From contig JBKPRD010000142.1 of the NCBI GenBank assembly GCA_046734415.1, forward strand, positions 1-11,004: a DNA stretch of 11,004 bases, given 5' to 3'. The stretch comes from DATBLE01 sp046734415. Its GTDB lineage: Bacteria; Actinomycetota; Thermoleophilia; Gaiellales; Gaiellaceae. Positions 6,476-11,004 of the stretch are shown piece by piece. Every line of letters starts with the position of its first letter. Position 1 is the stretch's first letter. The translations under genes were made by a program, and so were the position numbers. The notes below the pieces were generated by a model. That model worked only from the letters and a program-made list of their open reading frames with translations, ran no database searches and was not told the origin of the DNA.

Positions 6476-7411
6476 ATGGCAACAGTCGTCGTGCTCTCGG
6501 GCGGTGTCGGCGGTGCCCGCTTCGTGCGCGGCCTCGTCGACGCGGTCGGGCCCGAGCAGGTGACCGTGATCGGGAACGTCGGCGACGACGACGAGTTCTT
6601 CGGTCTCCACGTCTCGCCCGATCTGGACAGCATCGTCTACGCGCTCGCGGACCTGCACGACACCCGACGCGGCTGGGGCCGGCGGCGCGAGACCTGGAAT
6701 GCGCTCGAGACGGCCAAGACGATCGGCGACGACGAGACCTGGTTCCAGCTCGGCGACCGCGACCTCGGCCTCCACCTCGTCCGGACCAAGGCGCTCCGGG
6801 CGGGCGAGCCGCTGTCGTCCGTCACGGCACGGGTCGCGAAGGCGCTCGGCGTCGACGTGCGCGTCCTGCCCGCGACCGACCACCGCCTGCGGACGATCCT
6901 GGAGACGCCCGCCGGCGCCCTCTCTCTCCAGGAATGGTTCGTCAAACGGCGTGGGCGCGATGCTGTCGACGGTCTGCGCTTCGAGGGTGCCGCGTTCGCG
7001 CAACCTGCTCCCGGTGTGCTGGCGGCGCTCGAACAGGCGTCGCTCGTCGTGTTCGCGCCGAGCAACCCCTACATCAGCATCTGGCCGATCCTCGCAGTCC
7101 GCGGGATCCGAGAAGAGGTGGAGAAGACGCCGAGGCCGGTCGTGGCCGTCAGTCCGCTGATCGGCGGGAAGGCTGTGAAGGGGCCTGCCGACGGGATGCT
7201 GCGGCGGCTCGCCGGCGGCACCTCGCCGGCGCACGTCGCGCGCTGCTACCCCGGCCTGCTCGACACCCTCGTCATCGACCGAGCGGACGCTGCCGGCGCG
7301 AGGCGGCTCGAGGCGACGGGCGTCCGCGCGTACGCGACGCGGACGCTGATGCGGGATCGGCGGGCGTCGCGCCGGCTCGCCGAGGCCGTGCTCGAGGCAG
7401 GCGGCGCGTGA
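6476..7411 (+). CDS. cofD: CofD/FbiA-type phospho-lactate (or phosphoenolpyruvate) guanylyl-intermediate transferase
   Basis: 311 residues, the usual length of the family. It transfers the phospho-lactate or, in actinobacteria, the phosphoenolpyruvate moiety from its GDP-linked precursor to the deazaflavin Fo. This makes F420-0 or dehydro-F420-0 in the cytosol. Family motifs are visible in order: LSGGVGGARFVRGL at 7-20 (nucleotide/deazaflavin-binding loop); VIGNVGDDDEFFGLHVSPDL at 31-50; GWGRRRETWNALE at 66-78; WFQLGDRDLGLHL at 89-101; SNPYISIWPIL at 196-206; and VSPLIGGKAVKGPADGML at 225-242. The ATG at 6476 places the glycine-rich motif at the normal distance from the N-terminus and sits 6 bases after a TANNNT box. 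The stop overlaps the start of cofE as GTGA (7408-7411), so the two genes form an operon with coupled translation. The sequence does not decide between the lactate and phosphoenolpyruvate substrates; actinobacterial membership favours the latter. Confidence 0.95.
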   Translation: MATVVVLSGGVGGARFVRGLVDAVGPEQVTVIGNVGDDDEFFGLHVSPDLDSIVYALADLHDTRRGWGRRRETWNALETAKTIGDDETWFQLGDRDLGLHLVRTKALRAGEPLSSVTARVAKALGVDVRVLPATDHRLRTILETPAGALSLQEWFVKRRGRDAVDGLRFEGAAFAQPAPGVLAALEQASLVVFAPSNPYISIWPILAVRGIREEVEKTPRPVVAVSPLIGGKAVKGPADGMLRRLAGGTSPAHVARCYPGLLDTLVIDRADAAGARRLEATGVRAYATRTLMRDRRASRRLAEAVLEAGGA

Positions 7412-8142
7412 CGCCCGGTCTCTCGATCCTGCCGGTCGAGGGTCTCCCGGAGATCGAGGAGGGGGACGATCTCGCCGGCATGATCGCCGCGGCGATCGAG
7501 TTGCGCGAAGGCGACGTCGTCTGTGTCGCGCAGAAGGTCGTATCCAAGGCCGAAGGCCGCGTCGTCCGCCTCGGCGACGTCGAGCCGTCGGAGGAGGCGC
7601 GGCGGCTCGCCGGCGCGGACGGCGACGCGCGCCGGCTCGAGATCGTCCTCCGCGAGTCGGTCCGGGTCGTGCGCAGCCGGCCGCCGCTCGTGATCGCCGA
7701 GACGAGTCACGGCTTCGTCTGTGCCTCGGCCGGAGTGGACGCCTCGAACGCGCCGGCACCGGACACGGTCGTGCTGCTCCCCGAAGACCCCGACGCCTCC
7801 GCCGTGCGGCTCCGCGCCGGGCTGGAGGAGCTCACCGGCCGCGTGCTCGGCGTGATCGTCACCGACACCTTCGGCCGGTCGTGGCGGCTCGGCATCACGA
7901 ACGTGGCGATCGGGGCCGCCGGGATAGAGGTCCTCCGGGATCTACGCGGCGTCTACGACCCCGCAGGGCACGAGCTCCACTCGACGGTGATCGCGCTCGC
8001 GGACGAGATCGCCGCCGCGGCGGAGCTCGTGATGGGCAAGACGGCACGAATCCCGGCAGCCGTCGTCCGCGGCCTGAGCGTCGCCGGATCGGGCACTGCT
8101 GCCGAACTCGTAATGCCGCCCGAGCACGACCTCTTTCGCTGA
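7408..8142 (+). CDS. cofE: Coenzyme F420-0:L-glutamate ligase, stand-alone form
   Basis: 244 residues from GTG 7408. It adds gamma-linked glutamates to F420-0 using GTP. Family motifs: EEGDDLAGMI at 17-26; CVAQKVVSKAEGR at 39-51; ETSHGFVCASAGVDASN at 98-114; VTDTFGRSWRLGITNVAIG at 151-169; and GHELHSTVIALADEIAAAAE at 177-196, followed by LVMGK. The length matches the single-domain archaeal CofE. It lacks the C-terminal flavin nitroreductase-like domain that mycobacterial FbiB carries and uses to reduce dehydro-F420-0. The start is set by the 4-base overlap with cofD; a GAGG lies 10 bases upstream. If this organism uses the phosphoenolpyruvate route, the reductase step must be encoded elsewhere. 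The cofC/fbiD and Fo synthase genes are not in the window. Confidence 0.95.
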   Translation: MTPGLSILPVEGLPEIEEGDDLAGMIAAAIELREGDVVCVAQKVVSKAEGRVVRLGDVEPSEEARRLAGADGDARRLEIVLRESVRVVRSRPPLVIAETSHGFVCASAGVDASNAPAPDTVVLLPEDPDASAVRLRAGLEELTGRVLGVIVTDTFGRSWRLGITNVAIGAAGIEVLRDLRGVYDPAGHELHSTVIALADEIAAAAELVMGKTARIPAAVVRGLSVAGSGTAAELVMPPEHDLFR

Positions 8143-8162
8143 AGCCGTCGCGGGCCGGTATC

Positions 8163-8191
8163 CCCCGATCGGGGCGCCTCCGAGCGTTTTT
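8163..8191 (+). terminator. Possible terminator between cofE and the diguanylate cyclase gene
   Basis: The 71-base gap after cofE contains the perfect 12-base palindrome CCCCGATCGGGG (8163-8174). An alternative short stem, CGGGG with CTCCG (one G-U pair), can form just before a run of five T at 8187-8191. This resembles a weak intrinsic terminator that would separate cofE from the next gene. The stem is short and the T-run is 6 bases past it, so the call is tentative. Nothing else was recognised in 8143-8213. Confidence 0.35.
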
Positions 8192-8213
8192 CGATGCCGA
8201 TACCTGAAGTACC

Positions 8214-10796
8214 GTGGCAGTCAACGCTGCGCTACTTCCCGATCCCGATCCCGATCCCGATCTCGGGAGAGCAGACGCTGGGCGTTCCGAGGCGCTCGTC
8301 CAGTCCTATCGGCGCCTCGCCGCGGTGTTCCACGAGGTTCTCTCGGAGCAGCGCCCGGAAGCTCTCCTGGACCGCATCGCCGACACTCTCGGCGAGCTCG
8401 TTCCGCACCAGGACCTCCACATCTACGAGGCGGACGAGAAGCGGCGCCAGCTCGTGCCCGTGTTCGCGAAGGGGCCTTGGGAGGAGGAGGTGATGGCGAG
8501 CACGATCCCGTACGGGCAAGGGATCACGGGCTGGGCGGTCGCTCACCGCAGTCCCGTGCTTTCGAACGAGGCGCACCTCGACCCGCGAGTCGAGTTCGTG
8601 CCCGGGACGCCGGCCGATCCCGAGGCGCTGATCACGGTGCCGCTGATTGCCCGTGGGTCGGTGAAGGGCGCGCTGAACATCTACCGCGTGGGCGAGAGCG
8701 TCTCCTTCGACGACGACGAGTTCGAGCTTGCGCGCTGGTTCGCCGATGCGGCCGCCCTCGCGCTCGACAACGCGCAGACCCGTGCGCGGCTCGAGCATCT
8801 CGCACATACCGACTCGCTGACCGGCCTCTACAACCACCGGTATTTCCACGAGCGGCTCCGGGCGGAACTGAGCCGGGCCGGGCGGGCCCGCGAATCGATC
8901 GCGCTGATGATGCTGGACATCGACGATTTCAAGCGGGTCAACGACGTCTGCGGTCACGGCGAGGGTGACGAGGTGCTCCAGACGCTCGCGGCGCTGCTGC
9001 GGGCCACCGTCCGTGTCTCGGACGTCGTCTGCCGGGTCGGAGGCGAGGAGTTCGCGGTGATCCTGCCGGCGTGCAGCGCCGCGGACGCGCTCGCCCTGGC
9101 GGCACGCCTCAAGAACGGCTTGACAGAGGTCGCGACCGATGCCAGCGGCCGGATCACCCTCTCCATCGGCGTGGCGCTCGGCCCCGATCATGCGATGAAC
9201 GTACGCGAGCTGCTCGCCTGCGCCGAGGCGGCGATGATGACCGCCAAGGCGCAGGGGAAGGACCAGGCAGTCGTCTTCGAGGACACCGACGGACCGCGTC
9301 CGCAGGACGCGGACGGCGAGCGCGACCTGCGCTCGATCGCCTACCTGAAGCTGCTTCAGAGCCTGGCGCGGAAGCTGAGCCGTCTGAACGACGTCACCGA
9401 GATCGGCAAGGCGATCGTCGCCGAGCTGCGCGTGCTGGTGGACTACACCAACTGCATCGTCTACCTGCTCGAGGGTGAGCGTCTCCGCCCGGTCGTGGTC
9501 CGCGGGCGCCTCGAGAGCGAACGGCCGGAGCAGCTCGAGTTCGGGCTCGGCGAGGGTCTCACGGGCCGCGTCGCCGCGACCGGCAAGCCGATGCTCGTTC
9601 CCAACGTGCTCGAGTCGGATATCTGCAAGCGTCTCGACGAGGACGCCGGGGCCCAGTCGGTTGCCTCCGTGCCGCTGCGCTACGGACAGCGCGTGATCGG
9701 GACGATCACGATGGCGAAGGCCGGCGTGGGGCAGTTCGATGACGACGATCTGCGCCTGCTCGAAGTCGTCGCCGGCCACGCGGCGGTCGCCCTCGATAAC
9801 GCGCGCCTGTATGCGTCGGCACGGCGGGAGGCCGAGAACGCGACTGTCTGGCTCGAGTTCGCCGACGTCCTGTCGGAGGCACGCACCGTCGAGGCGGTGG
9901 GCGAGGAGACCGTCCGGACGATCGCCGGGGTCATGGAGGTCGACCAGGCCTCGATCTGGGTCGAGGACGCGCACCTGGCCAACTTCCGGTGTCTGGCGTC
10001 GCTCGGTTACGAGCGGGACACGGGCACCGTCGCTGTTCCCGACCGGCGGACCAGCCGGGAGAGCGCCGCGCGGCTGATCGAGGGCACCAAGACCCCCTTC
10101 ACGATCAGCGCCCACGAGTTCCGCGCCATCCTCGCCGAGGACGCCGGCGATGCGGCCATCACCTCGGCTGCGATCGCACCGCTCGACGCTGGTTACGGCA
10201 TCCGAGGCTGGATCACCGTGCGGGCGCCGGGGGACGACCTGGCGCACTTCACGGGCGAGCGACTGCGGCTGCTCGAGGGCCTTGCCTACCGCGCATCGGT
10301 GGCGCTGCAGAAGACGGTGCTGCTCCAGTCCGAGCAGGAGAGCGCCGAGGTCACGGGCGCGCTGCTCGAGTTCTCGCGCCGCCTCGCCGGCACCGCCTCA
10401 GGCGACCTTCGCCGCCGGATCGTCGAGCTGACGGGTGAGATGCTCGGCTCGCCGCGAACCTGGCTCTGGCTGGAGCGCGGCCGGCCGGGCTCTTTCGCGA
10501 TCGAGGCGGCCTGGCGCGAGGACGGCGCTATGCCGATCGTGCCCGTCGGCAGCGTCGTCGAGCTCTCCGGCGCGCGCCGTGCCCTGGAGGCCGGCGAGCC
10601 CTTCGTCCTCCAGCCGGGCACGGCGGACTTCGTGCCGGCGGGGGAGGACCCGCTCGCGGTCGCTCCGGTCGTGCTGCCCTCCGGACGGATCGGCTGCGTC
10701 GCGGCCGCCGTTCCCGGCAGGTTCCCCGAGCGCAAGCTCCGCCTGCTCGCCGGGATCGCCAACCAGGCGAGCCTCGCCCTCCACATCTCGACCTGA
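8214..10796 (+). CDS. Diguanylate cyclase with GAF-GGDEF-GAF-GAF-GAF architecture
   Basis: 860 residues, no membrane segment, so a soluble c-di-GMP synthase. GAF-A spans about 40-190. The GGDEF domain (about 195-356) shows TDSLTGLYNHRYF (199-211), the metal-site segment MLDIDDFKRVND with Asp235, and the active loop GGEEF (276-280). The allosteric product-inhibition site RVSD (267-270) lies at the canonical spacing before GGEEF. GAF-B spans about 385-535 and ends in VALDNARLY. GAF-C spans about 545-700. A degenerate fourth GAF-like region covers about 715-860. There is no EAL or HD-GYP domain. In most diguanylate cyclases GGDEF is the last domain; here it is near the N-terminus with three sensor modules behind it. 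GTG 8214 is the only start before GAF-A; the next in-frame GTG (8325) would trim its first helix. The Shine-Dalgarno is weak (GAAG). An 8-residue Pro-Asp run follows the start. Its regulatory ligand cannot be read from the sequence. Confidence 0.92.
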   Translation: MAVNAALLPDPDPDPDLGRADAGRSEALVQSYRRLAAVFHEVLSEQRPEALLDRIADTLGELVPHQDLHIYEADEKRRQLVPVFAKGPWEEEVMASTIPYGQGITGWAVAHRSPVLSNEAHLDPRVEFVPGTPADPEALITVPLIARGSVKGALNIYRVGESVSFDDDEFELARWFADAAALALDNAQTRARLEHLAHTDSLTGLYNHRYFHERLRAELSRAGRARESIALMMLDIDDFKRVNDVCGHGEGDEVLQTLAALLRATVRVSDVVCRVGGEEFAVILPACSAADALALAARLKNGLTEVATDASGRITLSIGVALGPDHAMNVRELLACAEAAMMTAKAQGKDQAVVFEDTDGPRPQDADGERDLRSIAYLKLLQSLARKLSRLNDVTEIGKAIVAELRVLVDYTNCIVYLLEGERLRPVVVRGRLESERPEQLEFGLGEGLTGRVAATGKPMLVPNVLESDICKRLDEDAGAQSVASVPLRYGQRVIGTITMAKAGVGQFDDDDLRLLEVVAGHAAVALDNARLYASARREAENATVWLEFADVLSEARTVEAVGEETVRTIAGVMEVDQASIWVEDAHLANFRCLASLGYERDTGTVAVPDRRTSRESAARLIEGTKTPFTISAHEFRAILAEDAGDAAITSAAIAPLDAGYGIRGWITVRAPGDDLAHFTGERLRLLEGLAYRASVALQKTVLLQSEQESAEVTGALLEFSRRLAGTASGDLRRRIVELTGEMLGSPRTWLWLERGRPGSFAIEAAWREDGAMPIVPVGSVVELSGARRALEAGEPFVLQPGTADFVPAGEDPLAVAPVVLPSGRIGCVAAAVPGRFPERKLRLLAGIANQASLALHIST
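8238..8261 (+). repeat. Four tandem copies of the hexamer CCCGAT
   Basis: Four perfect CCCGAT copies encode Pro-Asp four times at residues 9-16 of the diguanylate cyclase. Because the unit is 6 bases, gain or loss of a copy keeps the frame. The last copy also pairs with the following TCGGGA (TCCCGA-TC-TCGGGA, 8255-8268), so the early message could form a small hairpin. Confidence 0.9.
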
Positions 10797-10802
10797 GCGC
10801 TC

Positions 10803-10835
10803 GCTCGACGGCCTGGCCGGGCGTGGCCGTCGAGC
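10803..10835 (+). terminator. Strong hairpin after the diguanylate cyclase gene
   Basis: A perfect 11-bp inverted repeat, GCTCGACGGCC (10803-10813) and GGCCGTCGAGC (10825-10835), encloses an 11-base loop and begins 6 bases after the stop at 10796. No T-run follows, as is common for hairpin terminators in high-GC actinobacteria. It probably ends the cofD-cofE-diguanylate cyclase transcripts. Confidence 0.6.
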
Positions 10836-10869
10836 CCGGAGCCCGCCGACGGTGCGGTTTTCCACAGCC

Positions 10870-10886
10870 GGTGTCTGGCACCAGAC
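10870..10886. repeat. Overlapping short palindromes upstream of the macro-domain gene
   Basis: GTCTGGCACCAGAC (10873-10886) is a 6-bp inverted repeat around CA. It overlaps the dyad GGTG-TCTGG-CACC (10870-10882). The pair lies 29 bases before the macro-domain ATG. It could be an operator, or one copy of a short dispersed palindrome. Only genome-wide counts can decide which. Confidence 0.45.
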
Positions 10887-10898
10887 CTGTGACGAAAG

Positions 10899-10910
10899 TG
10901 AAACATTTCA
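10899..10910. promoter_or_regulatory. AT-rich palindrome TGAAACATTTCA just before the macro-domain gene
   Basis: The inverted repeat TGAAA-CA-TTTCA ends 5 bases before ATG 10916. It is a markedly AT-rich patch in a GC-rich region, so it may mark promoter or operator DNA. Its centre is 25 bases from the centre of the upstream GTCTGG palindrome, and both have a central CA. No clear TANNNT box was found. Confidence 0.35.
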
Positions 10911-10915
10911 TCCAC

Positions 10916-11004
10916 ATGGCGCTGGAGCTCGAGGTCGTCGAGGGGGACATCGCCGCCCTCTCGATCGACGCGATCGCGAACGCCGCCAACGACCGGCTCT
11001 GGAT
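10916..11004 (+). CDS. Macro-domain protein, N-terminal fragment (runs off the right edge)
   Basis: Twenty-nine codons are visible. The peptide contains LEVVEGDIAALSIDAIANAAN, the first strand and ligand-binding loop of macro domains (GDI followed by DAI.NAAN). The Asp of GDI and the paired Asn residues are positions that contact ADP-ribose in characterised members. Such proteins bind or hydrolyse ADP-ribose, O-acetyl-ADP-ribose or ADP-ribosylated targets; which applies here cannot be judged from the fragment. ATG 10916 places the motif at the usual distance from the N-terminus. In-frame GTG codons at 10889 and 10898 would add 9 or 6 residues and are less likely. The gene lies 119 bases after the diguanylate cyclase stop, beyond a hairpin, and is probably transcribed separately. 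Confidence 0.8.
   Translation, partial: MALELEVVEGDIAALSIDAIANAANDRLW

Noticed and set aside
6259..7407. Upstream extension of the cofE frame to 6259
   Set aside because: The same frame is open through cofD but encodes Arg-rich shadow sequence; true CofE homology begins at GTG 7408, which overlaps the cofD stop.
6401..7759. Minus-strand 452-codon open frame across cofD and the start of cofE
   Set aside because: Arg/Pro-rich shadow translation; cofD and cofE on the plus strand have all their family motifs and overlapping junctions.
8194..8493. ATG-started 99-codon plus-strand frame overlapping the start of the diguanylate cyclase gene
   Set aside because: Ser/Arg-rich shadow sequence; the neighbouring GTG frame carries the GAF and GGDEF domains.
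8232..10247. Minus-strand 671-codon open frame inside the diguanylate cyclase gene
   Set aside because: No domain or motif; it is the antisense shadow of a gene with intact GAF and GGDEF signatures.
10858..10866. TTTTCCACA, resembling a DnaA box
   Set aside because: A single near-match with no cluster of boxes, no AT-rich unwinding region, and no dnaA or dnaN gene nearby; a chance match is the simpler reading.

Overview
The window is very GC-rich, with G/C-biased third codon positions. It carries coenzyme F420 genes, uses GTG starts often, and has apparently leaderless starts behind TANNNT-type -10 boxes. Together these suggest a high-GC actinobacterium, perhaps of the Thermoleophilia type. 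That placement is an inference, because no rRNA or other phylogenetic marker is present. No tRNA, rRNA, CRISPR array, insertion sequence or phage gene was seen.

Layout: two gene sets diverge from a 46-bp gap at 6430-6475. Leftward (minus strand) lies a compact signalling cluster: a stand-alone histidine phosphotransfer (Hpt) protein; a response regulator with a class III nucleotide cyclase output; a large soluble sensor made of five GAF domains, a PAS domain, a histidine kinase core and two receiver domains; and the start of a PolX-type DNA polymerase/PHP protein cut off by the left edge. Rightward (plus strand) lie cofD and cofE of F420 biosynthesis (overlapping by 4 bases), a GAF-GGDEF-GAF-GAF-GAF diguanylate cyclase, and the first 29 codons of a macro-domain protein cut off by the right edge.

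The main observation is that the large sensor kinase is interrupted by one in-frame TAG at 2999-3001. The codon sits where each of the three earlier GAF-GAF junctions has GAG (Glu), and the reading frame continues intact on both sides. The locus is therefore one gene of 1491 codon positions with a single G-to-T nonsense change, a sequencing error, or a recently split two-protein kinase. Automatic annotation would report two unrelated genes, a GAF-only protein and a hybrid kinase.

Working model (inference): cytosolic signals sensed by the GAF/PAS array drive autophosphorylation of the kinase core. Phosphate passes through its receivers to the small Hpt protein and on to the receiver of the cyclase, setting cyclic nucleotide output. 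All the parts of a phosphorelay ending in a second messenger are present in one cluster. The diguanylate cyclase on the other strand has an intact active site and an intact product-inhibition site, so genes for two nucleotide second messengers flank the F420 genes.
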